64,000 bases of DNA from Ignelater luminosus (Eukaryota > Arthropoda > Insecta > Coleoptera > Elateridae), in assembly GCA_011009095.1 (NCBI GenBank), contig VTPC01004177.1:71026-135025 (forward strand), written 5' to 3'. Every line of letters starts with the position of its first letter. Positions within the stretch are counted from its first letter, which is position 1. Made by a program: the position numbers and the translations under genes. Of the stretch, positions 34,472-50,059 are shown one piece after another. The notes under the pieces were generated by a model. It was not told the DNA's origin, did no database searches, and saw only the letters and a list, made by a program, of their open reading frames with translations.

Positions 34472-36114
34472 TTAACTGCTGATTGTACTTATGGTGTCTT
34501 GGTGCAATTCGTGCATTTCAGTGCACATTTCAGAATTAATGAGCAGAGGTATATTGTCAGAAGAACTTCGTCGAGATATTGATACCAATCCCATACTTGT
34601 CTTGTCCATTTCAACACTATTAAGTTCAACATTAATAGTTTCTGTATTACCTATTGAGAGTGTTGGTAAAAATGCTTTTGTCTTAACAAAGATGTACCAG
34701 TTCTAAAACATACAAAAGTAAAAAAAAACAAAATACTGTGTTTATGATTTTTCTAATTCTTACCAACAGAAATGAAATAACAGTATAAAAGATTGGCATG
34801 CTATTGCTATAGTTCACATTTTCTAAAGCTAACACAGCAGTAAACCAAACAACATCATAACTTGTTTGAACAACGCAAAGAACTTTTAGACAACTTTTAC
34901 ATTCCTTAAGACTGGTAACCTCTTCACTTGCAACTTCGGGTTTCTTCTCTCCTTCGCCATTTTCAGCTTCATGTTTCAACATATTTAAAGATTCAGCCGA
35001 AGAAGTCATTTCAAGTTTAGATAATTCCAAATTAATCTTACGTATTCCATTTAATGAGTACATCGTTGTAATAATAATTAACACAGAAATTGGAAGCATA
35101 TAATTGATCATCATGCCTTTTTGCACCGATACAAAGCAGAACTTTTTCGTTTCGTAGCTGCGAGGTGCAATTACAAAAGACAACTAGAAGATTATATTTC
35201 AGAGTTTTATTGTTTTGGGTCTACAAGTAAAACATTAAATAAAAACTTACCAGCGATAATACAGCTGGAAATCCATAGGCCATAGAGAATAGATATCGCA
35301 TTTTAGGTACAGAACTATTTGAAAAACACTTGTAAATGTAATAACAATATAAAAATATCCAAAATGCTGTTAGAAGATGTAAATAATGTAACATTAAAGC
35401 TACTATTTGGCATTTTATTATACTTTTTGTAGCCTGAAATTAAACATAATCATTATAAGTAATTATAACATTCTCATATAATTTAGATATTTTCATTGCA
35501 TTCTTGTAATCTATCAAATTATAAATTAAAAAGATAAATTGTACTCACATAAACACCGAGCATGAAAACCAAATTCGACAAACACAAGCATCCCATAAGA
35601 TGAAGAAACATTTTGCTCATCTCTTTCTTGCCATTTAGATTTTTTCTTAAAAGCACACAAAATATAGTAAGTAGCTGAGCTGCACAACTTAGAACAGAAC
35701 CGATAATGATTATTTCTGACCCATAACTACTTCCATTACGATTATGTGATCCATAATACACATACATCAAGTTATCGATGAAATCATGATCACGAAGATC
35801 TGTATCGGCCAACGAATCATCAGGTAATTCGACATTTGGCAACTTATCTATTGTGTATTTTGAATCTATCGATGCTGGATTTGGCAGTATCAACGAATCG
35901 GGTTTTAATTCTAAATTATCCGTCGAGACATTATTTGTTAATTCATAATCGTAATTCATGTAGTAATAATCTTCTAGGGTTTGCTTTGTTGTTACATTAT
36001 AAGAACCTAGAGATAGAATAAAATTATAAAACCCTTAAAAGCATTTTAAAAAGACTTACCAAGAGCAGGAAGGAAAAAACAATAAATATTTAAAATTAAC
36101 GAGAAATATCTCAT
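34472..36114 (-). CDS. Secretin/adhesion-like seven-helix receptor, short ectodomain, 5 exons
   Basis: Exons (minus): 36114-36060, 36006-35549, 35433-35251, 35183-34764, 34702-34472, together 448 residues. Exon 1 encodes a hydrophobic signal peptide (MRYFSLILNIYCFFLPALG). The roughly 80-residue ectodomain is acidic with two or more NxS/T sites and no GAIN/GPS block. Seven hydrophobic segments follow: EIIIIGSVLSCAAQLLTIFCV; FLHLMGCLCLSNLVFMLGV; ALMLHYLHLLTAFWIFLY with a preceding KCQ cysteine; YGFPAVLSLVIA; MLPISVLIIITTMY; a sixth around VVWFTAVLAL; YTVISFLLNWYIFV. The CQ..LLHY..L.AFWIF pattern of helix 3 is that of family B receptors. The tail is Ser/Thr-rich. The ligand is unknown, and assignment to adhesion or Methuselah-like groups is open. 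Confidence 0.75.
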
Positions 36115-39100
36115 TTCAAAAGGAAGATGCTGAAAAGATCCATTGGGGATGCTGTTTTACAGTTGCTCAGAAAACTTGAGCTTGACTTTTGATGGTAGTG
36201 ATTTTAATTAATTTGCTGTTCCACTATAATAGGGAGAGTACATCAGACCAGTCAAGCTGTATGCGTGAAAACTTATTTATTTCAACATAAAAATTCCTTT
36301 TGTTAGCTACAGGAAACGCATGCCCAATTATGGGATCAATAAAGCTAAAACTGCGGGAAATAGAAGACAAAAAAATCTTTTTCATAAACAGAGAATACAA
36401 AAGAAAACATTAATTCTTTTTTTTCAAATTCTCGGCAAATAATTAAAAAATATAAACACAAACAATTAAATTGTGACTTAAATAATTAATTTTTTATTTT
36501 CTTAATTATTAGGTATAAAAGTGGATTTTCCAGGACAAAAGGGAATTACAATAACTAATTCTTAAAATTATATTGGTTTGCATATTGGCAAAATTGAGAA
36601 ATTTTATTTTAACCTTGTAAAATAATCAAATAAAGGTTTTTTATGGAACATCCTATACACAGCATCATTTACTCTTTTGCAATAAAACAGAAATATTTAA
36701 ATCATGATTGAAAAGGGTTTTTGATTAATAATCAATAATTGGTTCTTTAAGGCAGAAAACTGCTAAGAATTTTTCTTCAATTTCTCTTCATGATAGAAAC
36801 GGAAACTGAAATAACCTGGAGCTGATTTAATCCCTTATTGTCACTCCTCCGCTTAATAATAATAAAATGTAAAATTAGAGAAGACTTAATAATCACTTTA
36901 ATAACATTTAATACAAATCTTACTAGAATCTGCACTGTCTGATAAGACAATACAGACTACACACTCTCATTTTCTCAGTTAATTTATCAACATTCCTTTC
37001 TAATTTGTGCATTTCATTAAAACAATACTTATCATTTGTTCTTTAATTTGCATTTTTTTTAGGTAAAGCAAATATCACCAATTACACTATGCTATACCTT
37101 GTTCAGAAGAACAAACTAATAAAATAATTTCACTTTAAATATCTGTCTGTTAATAAGATTTAGAATTTATTTAAATTATGTCATCTTAAAATGTTAATTA
37201 ACTAGATGGTAGAACAACAAGATTAAGTAAATAATGATTCTAATGGGTTTAGACATAGAAACCTAACAATCTGAAAAGACTTTTAGCCAATATTATATGA
37301 GTTTCTAAGTTATCGTTCTTTCATCACCATGATCTCATCATATAGTACCGTAAGAGACACAAGATCAATTTGAAAATCTCAGGTTTACTAGGTATTTGCT
37401 AAATTAAACTAAAGAAACTTGATTTTTTTTTAATCTAAATGATTCTGCGCAACCGTTTTTAATAAACCAAGTTGACTCAAATAACTGTATCATGTAATTT
37501 GTATTAATCAGATCACAAATATGTTAAGTTTTCAAAAACGCGTTTAATGCGCAACAACAAGAAAATAAGAATTGCTTTTTTCTAAAGTTTAAATTCTAAT
37601 ATAACCTCAATCTTATGAACTGACGTTTAAACTTCTCAAAATTGAAGCGGAACAACAGCGCCTCTAGCGGAGAGAATAAGAAAAGCCGTCTCTGAATTGT
37701 AAGACGTGTTGCCTATTCCCAAGCATTCAGGGGAGGACTTATAAAATGGACATCCTGTATTTAAAGGTTAGATTGCACCATGAGGCCGAAGTAATTTGTA
37801 ACTTTAGTAAATTAGTAATTAGTACCTCTAATAAAAATAATAGAATTAGGCATAAGTTTACTAAATTAATTTTATTCCATAATGAGTGAATGTGTTGAAT
37901 ATAATTATTTATAATTGAGAATTATGATTTATATAAATAAATGTATTCTTAGAATTTTACTTATGTTTTACAGATATTTATCCTAACCCTACAGAAAAGA
38001 ATCTATCACGGTCACCTACAGATTTATTGAACTTTATAATAAATTATTTAATTAAAAATAAATTTGTTTCTATTATTTAAATATTATTAACCAGCGCATT
38101 CCTGAATTACAACCAATCACAGTGGTTGCTATGTTTAGAAAGAGCAAGCTATACTTGTTTTTGACAAAATTTGTTGTTTGTTATTTTGCATGGCAACTAG
38201 ATGTAAATGGCAGTCAGTTTTTCCTCATTATCTCAGTAACCCGAGTATCGGATACAGGTGTGTTATAGCTTTTTACTCCAAATCACCTGTCTAATGAGGC
38301 CCTAAACTTGTGTCCACACCTTTTGTATCACCCTATATGTCTGTGCTCTTAAATATTTTAATAATTCCAAGCAATATTTCGATTAATTATATAATAATTT
38401 CTAAAGTTTTCAATCCCATTTGATCCAGAAATAAAATGCTGTTTTTGGTTGTTAACAATGACAAACAAAAGACTTTTAATATCCAGCATCATTTTGCTCT
38501 CTTGAAATTTTAAATAAGCATTTTGGGCTATTGAATTTTCTAGTCATTTTAAAAACCTAGAAATTATAAGCTATGGCGTGGTGTGTTCGAGAATGATGGA
38601 ATTTTGTAAAATTCTGAGGCTTTTTCTGTGATTTATCAACTGTTTTTTTATGTGCACAATTGCCTTGGTCTAGAAGTAGCATTTCATATACTAATCAAGG
38701 TATATACACTACCACTATCATATCCATTGTACTTCATGCACTTAATAGATAAGGTTTCAAAATAAAAAACGGATCATGGGGGAAAAGAAAAGAAAATTTA
38801 TTTCTTAAAACTGTTACATACTTTTTACACTTACAAAAAATATTTACTTAATTGTGATTTATAATAATTAATTACTAATAAGTCCCTGAATAAAAATTAC
38901 TACTAAAACGTTGCTTATATAAAAAACTTGAGAGCTACTTAGGATTTCTTTCGCCCCCCCCCTTGATTTTCTCACTTTTTCCACGTAAATTACATTATAA
39001 TATAATATCTGAGAGAAACAATTCAATTATACGAAATATAAAGACCTATTTACATTAATACAGTGCACTATGAGACACACAGCGAAATGGGAAGATAATA

Positions 39101-40986
39101 ATTGAAAAATAATAAGAAATTAAAACTTTCATAATTTTCTTTTTTTAAAAAAAAAGAGGAAAAGAACCATTTAAACCAATTACGTACCCCATAATAAACA
39201 CAGACAAGTAATGTAGATGAAAACGCTTCTTATTTGTAACCATTTTCAGTCTGTCAGATGATAAAAATTAAGAAAACGAACTTTTCTGTTTCCACTTTTC
39301 CAGAAGACTGTCCGAAAACGGCCAAAATAAGTCGAGAATTGTTTATAACTTTGAAGAGCAAAAAAATATTTTTCTAATAATAATAAGCAGAGAACTCATA
39401 CAAGTTTCAATTTTTCGCGGATAAAAACCTTGTATATTATTATTATTATTACTATTTACAGAATTTGAAATTTTTGTAAAATATTATCGCTGTAGGAATT
39501 TTTGAAACAGCACACTGAGAAATACATCATCATACCATAAAAAAAACCATTCAACCATACCAGAAGCACATTTAAAAAAATGAAACCAAGTTATAATCAT
39601 CCGAATATGATCGATCAATCATCACAACATTGCACATACGCGATAATATTTTACATTTATTGATTTACCTTTTTTATTATTTACCTGTTCTATATTTTTT
39701 ATTTTTAATTTTTTTTTAATATTTTTCTGGTTTGGCATCTTGCGATCACCAGTCCGGAACCTAAAAACAAACTAACACAACATTTCTCATTGATTAATAT
39801 ATTAGAAAATTGAATAGTTTGATAATTCTGGCAAAATTAATATGGATGCGTTGGCAAATTATAGTGCTGTTAATTCCAAAAGAAGTTTTCAATTATAAAT
39901 TTTAATAAATTACATAATAAAATTTCAACGTGTAATAGTTTGTTTCTAAATTATAGAAAAAAGAAGATTTTATGACTTGTTGAGCACCTAATACAATCTT
40001 AACAGAATTTGTAAGTATTTTTAGGTTATGTTATATCCACACTATGCTTAATTCTAATCATTTCAGATTGAAATACAAAATTACTGATTTCATAAAAATT
40101 AATAAGAATTGACAAAAAAAATATCACTAGTTGTAGCAACAAAACACACCTGTTGGAATTTAGAAAATTAATAAGTAGCTTATTTTTAATTTTATTTAAA
40201 TTTATTTGGCTGTTAAAGTGAGGTTAGCAAGTTAGTTGTCAATGTCAAAGAAAGTGGGGTTAAAAAGTTAGTTGTCAATGTCAAAAAAAAATAAAACAAA
40301 AGAAAATAAGGTTAGCTTTGGAAACAAACAAAAAAAAAAAGTTATTGATAAATGAAAGAAAAGATGCACCTGTCAAAGTTAACCTCAAAATTTAGAGTAG
40401 ATTAATGTTTTTTCTCAATTTGTGTAAAGAAATGTGAGAAATAATAAAATATTATCGAAAGTTTTTTGAATGGCACAATGAAGAATGGTGAAGAATAATT
40501 ATTCAGAGACTTTTTCTGTAAAAGCTAAAGTTGTCAAGTCTCTTTGGGCTCATTTTTCGCTGTTGGTCAGTATTAAATGTAAATAGCGACATTGATATTA
40601 GAAATATCATAAGCTAGCTAGTAACATTTCTGAAACGACAGAATGAAGTTTACAAACCTAAATAGACTAGAACATTTACTAAAGAAGAAATTTTACATTT
40701 TTTAAAAACAAATAAAAATTTTTTAATGATGAAGGTAATTTGCTATTTACCTCATCATCTTTTGGAAAACTAATTTCCGATTTCTAATAGGTTGTTGTGA
40801 TTTTTAGTGTGGCTCTGTTTTCTATAATTTAAAATAACATAAAGTCCAAAATTGACACTGCCAGCCAACGCAATGCTGAATGTCATCTAAACCAAAATTA
40901 TCAAACTATAATTTCTTTGAAATACATCAACCTTACACATTAATGGGATTGATTTAGGCATATACGAGGCCCTAAATGTCTTAAAA
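36115..40986. other. Long AT-rich stretch, mostly poly(A) polymerase 3' region and spacer
   Basis: No coding region recognised over nearly 5 kb. Part near 38.9-40.9 kb is presumably the 3'UTR of the poly(A) polymerase gene. Scattered strings such as ATGGACATCCTGTA (about 37745) and TCACCCTATATG (about 38330) resemble terminal motifs of insect DNA transposons, but I could not pair them. A 9-C run lies near 38957. Confidence 0.5.
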
Positions 40987-43552
<2,566 letters not shown>

Positions 43553-43559
43553 TGTGTTG

Positions 43560-44890
43560 TTTTTAGCACGCTAAAAATTTCAGAACGAACATTTACTAAT
43601 CAAAGATTTACAATTCATTTTACTCTTTGAATGAAATGGCTGAGAGATTGTGTAGAACCTAAGCGTCATTAATTATTATAGTACACAATAAATATAAAAA
43701 TGGGAAAAATTATCAAAATTGAAACTTACACAGCCTAAAAACTTGACAAGGAAACAATTGTCAGATTTGTTAGTTTTTACACGGTTCTGCTACAAAAATT
43801 AGCCTCAGTCATATAAAAGTAACGATTAATACTTACAATTTCTACATATATTGTAAATTTTAATAAATAAACTTATATTAATAAAGAAAAAAACATTTTA
43901 CGACAATAAAAAAATGTCCCGTGACCCCGACTTTTACGACTTACGTAGATTTTTCTTTTTTTTTTTGGTTTATTTATTGTTGCAAACATTGCCAAAATTA
44001 AAACCCTAAACAAACTTTATGTATAGGATGCTTGGATATCTGTTGTATGTTGTCGTGCAAAATCTGACAAAATAAATTTATTTAAAATAATTCGTTTGCT
44101 TTCACTGATAAAGAAAGAAACGATAACAGGTACATACAGTTTTTTTTTCTATAAAAAAAAAATAATTTTAGAATAATCTTTGTTTCAATTTTGATTTTTG
44201 TTTTTATAAAAGAATAGACAATATACTTACATTTTTATAATATTGTTTATTTGCTGTTCTTATGTACTTGAATTTGTATTTATTAGCGAACATGGTGAAT
44301 CCCAAAAATAAAGCAGATCTAATAATACACCTGATTTACAATTTCGAGTTTGTAAACACAAATCGACACTGCTGTAAGCCTGTAACACAATGCGCGATTG
44401 TTCATTAATGGCTGGATCGCAAAAAAACATTACCTATTAACAACCCGTTGTAAGATGAAGTAGAATATCTGAGAATTACTTAAAGACAATAATAATAAAC
44501 GCGCGGAAGATACCAGTTTCTAGAGTAATATCTAAAGAATAAATTAATTAATTGTTTTAACTTTAAAGATAAACCGGTACTTATTTGTGATTCATTTAAA
44601 ACATTAAAATTCATTCTATTAAAACAATCGCACGTGTACAAACAAATGCATAATTTCTCGATTGAAATGAACGTTATCGTATTGTTATTGTTTCGTTTCT
44701 GTTAAAGACAATGTTCGAATATACAAAACGAACATACTACGTTTTGCTGATATCGACATACGATGGAAAATAGATACCTTTTTAAACTATCTAATCTCAA
44801 AATATCTAAACACTATTGTAACTGAAATAGTTAATTACTTATAATTTGATATTTTGTAATTTGATTAGTATATTACCTGTTATAAAGCGT
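43560..44890. other. AT-rich upstream region of poly(A) polymerase
   Basis: This should contain the non-coding first exon and promoter of poly(A) polymerase. A plausible 5'UTR donor is GTAAGT at about 43725 on the minus strand. No other gene or element is recognised. Confidence 0.4.
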
Positions 44891-44899
44891 GTAATTAAA

Positions 44900-45420
44900 G
44901 ACCGGATTAAAGCAAAGCACTACACAACACAGCGCCTGTTCTCACTGGGTTTTTCCGTGGTTTCCCCAGTGGTGAAGGCAAATGCCGGAACAGTGTCGCA
45001 CTAGCCCACGGCACACAATACACACCTAGACACTCACACACCCCTACTCTAACACATACACACTCTCACACTTCTCACTACACAATTCCAACACCGTTCT
45101 GAAAAGAACCGTCGCGTCCAACTCCTCGCCGTCTCTGTGTGACGGCTCATTGGCCGTCCTTGGGCATCGTCATCGACGGGGATTATGGAGGACCTGCTTC
45201 CGGCCTGCATCACCATCGCCACCAGACCATCATCACCGTGGACGGCGGGCGTGCAGACTGCTTGGTGCCCGACATGGCGTGCACGACCGGAGTTACCCAT
45301 TTTTTCCAATTCACCAGCCATAGAGAAATTAACTTTTCTAAATGGCAGCCACCTACGGTGGCATTTTATTCATTGACTCGCCACAACACAACTAAGAGTG
45401 TTGAATTTTAGATGCCAGGC
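44900..45420 (+). mobile_element. GC-rich retroelement 3'-end fragment
   Basis: An abrupt GC-rich island. The block near 44950-44995 (GGTGAAGGCAAATGCCGGAAC) also occurs, inverted, at about 5950-5980 in the 3' part of the Jockey-like relic, followed in both cases by a CACACA-rich stretch. This suggests another 3' fragment of the same family. The reading frame to 45411 has no recognised similarity. Confidence 0.5.
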
Positions 45421-45422
45421 GA

Positions 45423-46230
45423 GAACGTGCATGTGGATGTTTGAGGAAATCCCTACATAGTACGATCACTACTTCTTCGAACAGTGGGAGGTAAAGGTTG
45501 TCATCAGCTTGCAGTTGCTTACCTAATCCTCGAACAGTGAATGGTTTTTTATAAAGAAATTTAGAAAATTTACTCAATGCAGATTTCTTATTTATTATTG
45601 AGTTGGATGCATCGGAATCTATTAAGATTTTGAGGTCGACATTGGGGAGATAACAAAGGGTAGTTTGGGCTTGGTGGTAATTACTTCTTCATCGATGTTA
45701 AGATAATCTGTTAAATCATAGTCTTTAAAAAAAAAATCATTTTCGCCCATTTGAATAAGGAAATGTCATCTTTAAAATCGAAGTCGGAATTACCAGAAAT
45801 GTTTTTTTAAGAACCCAGCATGACAAAAGCGATTATTTCTGTTAATACTCTTTGTCGTGCTTTGTGGAAAAAATTTATTTTTATTTTTCTGTGCCTAATA
45901 AATTAGCGCAAGTAAGAATTGTTATGCGCTCTTTTGATGACTTGCTACCAACACATTCTTCACTTTCGAATTTTAAGGTGTTATCTGGCGTTATTGTTTA
46001 GCCAATCTGTCACTGTAAGTAAATTAAGTTTTCTAAGAAAAATAATTATAGTACGTTCTAGAGGTTCTTTCTTTTATCGGATTAGGGCCAGGTAGTATCT
46101 AAAAATTCCTTAAAGTAAGCTTTACATGCACACTTAAAGTGGAATGTTAATTAAATTTTTGCTAATCCTTTACCGAAAAGATTAACTGCAACTCTCTTTG
46201 GAAAAGTTCTTCAAAACATCTGTGAACAAT
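45423..46230 (-). pseudogene. Gypsy-type gag/protease fragment
   Basis: The minus strand at 45660-45430 reads LPNVDLKILIDSDASNSIIN followed by KPFTVRGL and LYLPLFEEVVIV, an aspartic-protease-like block resembling those of Gypsy elements (LIDTGSS..SLIN), with DSD for D(T/S)G. Weaker gag-like scraps run to 46230. No RT follows. Confidence 0.5.
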
Positions 46231-47240
46231 ACCGGCATTTGAAATTTATTGTTCTGGAAAAAAAAATATTTTTATGAATGGGGATTATTTTGTGGAATGT
46301 CATATCCTTCTTTGTTTTGGGTTCTTGATGTAATTACACTTAAAGCTATGAATTCACATTCAAAAACTCCACATTCATAATCTTTTAACCATAATGGTGT
46401 GTTTATTGTTCTTTTCTCTCTTACCTGTGTTTCATCATTGTCATTCTCTTCACCTTGAATGTTTTCCGATTCCTTTTGTTCAACTTCTGTAATTCCTCTT
46501 GGTTTTCCCTCAGTAACATGTTTCTCTTCCATAGTTTCATTTACTTGTAGCATGTCGGAATTTACATAAATTATTTTCTTACGTTCAGCTTTCTTTTCTT
46601 CATTGAAAACAATATCTCTGGATTGAATCATTTTCTGTGCGTCTGTATCCCATAAGCGATAACCATTGTCGCAGTACCCAATCATATAATATTTCTTTGA
46701 TTTTTCTGCCATTTTCCCTTCTCTGTTCCTTCACTATATGAGTGTATGCATTCCGAATCAAATATTTTCAATTTCTCATAATTGGGAGTTTTACCATTCT
46801 ATATTTTAGCCGGTAGTTTTCCTTCAACTGTTAGTAATCTATTTATTATATACGCTGATGTATAGATTGCCTCACCCAACATATCTTTACTAAATGTAGT
46901 ATCTGCTTATATCGTTCTTGCTTTTTCTACAAGTGTACGATTTAGTCTTTCAGCTTTTCCATTCTGTTGAGACGAATAAGCAATAGTCTGTTCCATTTTG
47001 ATACCTTTCTTCTGACAATACTGTTTAAATTCTTTATTTATATAAGATTAATCCCACCATGAGGGATCCTTTTGCAGAAATCTTTATTTATATATTTCAA
47101 CATATTCTTTGAAATATTTCAATACTTCAGTTTTATTTTCTAATAGGTATACTATAATGAAGTAACTAAAATCATGCAGGAATGTCAACATGTATGTATA
47201 GAACTTATACGACCACATAGATCCGAATGTATCAATTCTA

Positions 47241-48540
47241 CCTAGTACTTTCATAATTTCTGTCACAAACATTTTTGCTTATAAAATAGAAACTACAAAT
47301 GCTTTTTCTATCATTCTTCTGCCATTTATTTACTAACTATTAACAAAGAAAAATACAAAACATCTATTCAAAATGATTGCCATTTGCCCTTATACAAGCT
47401 TTAAGTTGATTGGGCCAATCGTCTATTGCAGCACGCAGTACCTGTACAGGAAAGGTAGCCACTGCCCAAGTAAGATCTTGCTTTAGGGACTTAATGTTTG
47501 GGTGTTTCGTAGTGCAAGCCATACCCTCCAAAGTGGACCACAATTTATAGTCCAGTGGGTTCAGGTCGGGGCTTGCAGCAGGCCAATCCTCCAGGGAAAT
47601 AAAATCTGGCACCTTTTCCTCAAGCCACCTTTGAGTCGTTTTGGCCTTATGTGCAGGTACAGAGTCTTGTTGGAAGGACCAAAACTTGTCTTGAAATAGA
47701 GTTTGGTTGAGTGGATTCACAACTGACTCTAGAATGGTCTCTTGATATATTTTGGTGGATGTTTTCACGCCTTTTTCGTAAAAATGAAGAGAAGTGACTT
47801 CCTCATTTGCAACTCCCCACCAAACCATAATCGAGGTGGGATGGTGACCTCGCTGAACCTTTGGAATAAGCTCTGATGCTTCTTTTGATGAATGAGCATA
47901 TATTCTATCATTCTGTTTGTTGAATGACTCTTCTACTGTGAAAATCTTCTACTCCGTAAAAAGAATATTGCGGTGTTTGTTATCCACGTATCGAGCTAAG
48001 AGCAGTTTGCATTTCTCCTTCCTTTTCTTTTTTAATTCCACTGTAAGCAGTTGTCCGGTGTGTCTTTTATATGCACTTAATCCCAAATCATGCTTCAAAA
48101 TGCGAGACATGAATACATGAGATATTTTCATCTCGCGAGCCATAATTTTTTGTTTTCGAACAGGATTTCGTTGAATTTGGGCTCTTACTGCTCTTGTTGT
48201 TTTTGGTGTTCGAATACTGCGTGGCCTTCCAGATCTTGGGCGGTCTTCTACTTTTCCAGTATCCTTAAACACTACAGCTCGATACACGAACCTACGGCTA
48301 ATACCTAGCAGCTGCAACATCGAGAAAATTTTCCCTCTTTCCATACCGCACTTATCAAGTCCAACTATTCTTTATCATCTCAATTCATTTTTCAAAACAC
48401 TTTATTTGTTAAAACTTCTACACATATTTGAAGCGTAAAGATCTACAATCAAATGACACATAACATAAAACTGCTGCGCTTGTTTTTTTATTCATAGCAA
48501 CTAAGATTATTTTTGTGACAGTATTTATGAAAGTACTAGG
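47241..48540 (-). mobile_element. maT-type (DD37D) Tc1/mariner transposon inside the Copia element
   Basis: The ends are inverted repeats: 47241 onwards reads CCTAGTACTTTCATAATTTC and the complement at 48540 reads CCTAGTACTTTCATAAATAC, both continuing CTGTCACAAA, about 29 bases with few mismatches. TA flanks both sides (47239-47240, 48541-48542). Length is 1300 bp. The insertion point lies inside the Copia integrase, and the Copia frames on either side are compatible once the insertion and one TA are discounted. Confidence 0.88.
47364..48344 (-). pseudogene. maT transposase with one in-frame stop
   Basis: A single frame of 326 codons from ATG 48344 to the stop at 47364, broken only by TAG at 47949-47951. 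The N-terminal half has the paired helix-turn-helix with GRPRSIRTPKTTRAVRAQI and ILKHDLGLSAYKRH. The catalytic half has SFQQDSVPAHKA (second aspartate) and SPDLNPLDYKLWSTLE (third). I count 37 residues between these aspartates, hence DD37D. At the first catalytic site the family reads DEK, but here it reads E, stop, K (LFTE-stop-KIFTV), so both the aspartate and the frame are lost. Confidence 0.88.
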
Positions 48541-49899
48541 TAATGCTCTCCTGGAATTGTGCTCTGATCTGCTTAAAGATAACTTAGTTTGCCATCCTTT
48601 GAGACAGAACTTACATAATATTTCTTTTTCAGACGTTTCACAACGTATTAAGTTTCTTTTCTTTAGTTCCCTCATCTTTTCTATTGAAGCATGACCGAGA
48701 CGTTTGTGCCAGATCTCGTTATTTTCTGGTATTGAGTATGCCTTTTGTGCAAACACTTTAATCGTCTTGAATACTACTTCATACAATTATTCTTCTTACA
48801 ACCTTCTTTAATCATTTTTCTATTTTTATGAATTATTACCTTATTGTTCTCAAATTTTATTCCAAGACCTGCTCTTCTATGTGATTTATAGACAGTAAAT
48901 TACTTCTCAAGTTTGGAATAAATAACACATTTTTTAGCTTACAATTTTAGATAAAATTTTTGTTGCTGTTAATGATTCACCTTCTGTTTGCAATACGAAT
49001 TTTTATAGGATTCTTTAAAACAATGTACTGGTCAGTGTTCATCTGAATTTGCTAAATGATCTGTGGCTCCGGAATCAGCATAAAATTTTAAATATTGACC
49101 TGGTTTCTTCTCGAATGTTGTTGCTTGTTAAAAAACATACTTGTCTCCTTTTGCTCTGTTGAATTCGCATGACTTTCCTGCTTATTTTCTTTTTTTGATT
49201 GATATTTCTTCGATTTGAATTTACATTCAGACTTCTTATGACCTTTCTTATCACAATTATAGCAGTCAAATTGAAACTTGGTTTTTGTCGATTTTCTTGA
49301 ATTCTTACTAAAGAAGGCTCGACCATTTTCTTCATCTTCTTTCTTTTTATTTCTTCCTTTATTAACCTATTTGTTATGAAATCTATGGAAAGATCTTTAC
49401 TCGACATCATTTCTATAGCAGTGACGACATTGTTATATGAAGTTGGCATTGCAAGTAACAGATGACAAATTATTTTGCTGTCACTTGAGTTTGCATCCAA
49501 ACTTTTCAAATCACATATTATCTTATCAAAGGATATTAGAAATGTTTCCAATTTTTCATCGTCATTATGCTTTAATGTTAGCAACTTCTTTCTTAATAAT
49601 AACTGTGATGCTATTCCAGTTCACTGAAAATTTAATTTCAGTTTTTCAATAATTGCTCTTTTACCATTTCTGAACTACATTGCATAATTATATTTTTTGC
49701 TTTTATGTTTATCTTTTTTGATTCTTCCTCCAGCATATTAAAATCTTCTTTCGAAGTTTTAAGTAAGTCATTTTCTTCTAGCGCAAGTTTAATTCTAAAC
49801 TACCAATTTCCACACTTGAATCTGTTGAACAGCGTAATACCATACCTGTTGATTTTCATTTCCATCATGATTCTGTTTTAAGCGAAAACTGGGCCCATA

Positions 49900-50059
49900 A
49901 CTTAACGAATATTCTTGATAGAAATAATTACTGAAGCTCACTCTTAAAAGTTTATTTTATAAGAAAAACCTAAAAAATATTACGCAAAACAAATATCATA
50001 ACGAAAAGAACAAAGAGCTTTTCAACTTGACATTTTTTTGTATTTTTATGACATCAACA
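49900..50059 (-). repeat. Candidate 5' LTR and primer site of the Copia element
   Basis: Just upstream of gag on the minus strand is TTATGGGCCCAG (about 49898-49887), a primer-binding-like sequence of the kind seen after Copia LTRs. Before it, a TGTTGATGTCAT start at 50059 and an internal AATAAA give an LTR-like stretch. No second copy is present to confirm it. Confidence 0.4.

Larger units (their letters stand above)
46272..49905 (-). pseudogene. Copia-type LTR retrotransposon, truncated, split by a maT insertion
   Basis: Minus strand, right to left: gag with LLLAMPTSYNNVVTAIE (49584-49075) and a following C-C-H-C knuckle region; GAG-pre-integrase block NEIWHKRLGHASIEKMREL with CKFCLKG (48786-48600); then, after the DNA transposon, the integrase core with HSDLCG (about 47225), LTFLHDFSYFIIVYLLENK, AYSSQQNGKAERLNRTLVEKART (about 46930) and the C-terminal YMIGYCDNGYRLWDTDAQK (46712-46600). 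The element ends at about 46272, so RT and RNase H are absent. Several frameshifts are present. Confidence 0.8.

Noticed and set aside
34491..34706. Plus-strand 71-residue frame
   Set aside because: Antisense shadow of the last receptor exon.
37600..38350. Possible MITE ends (ATGGACATCCTGTA and TCACCCTATATG)
   Set aside because: I could not pair the ends into inverted repeats or find a target duplication.
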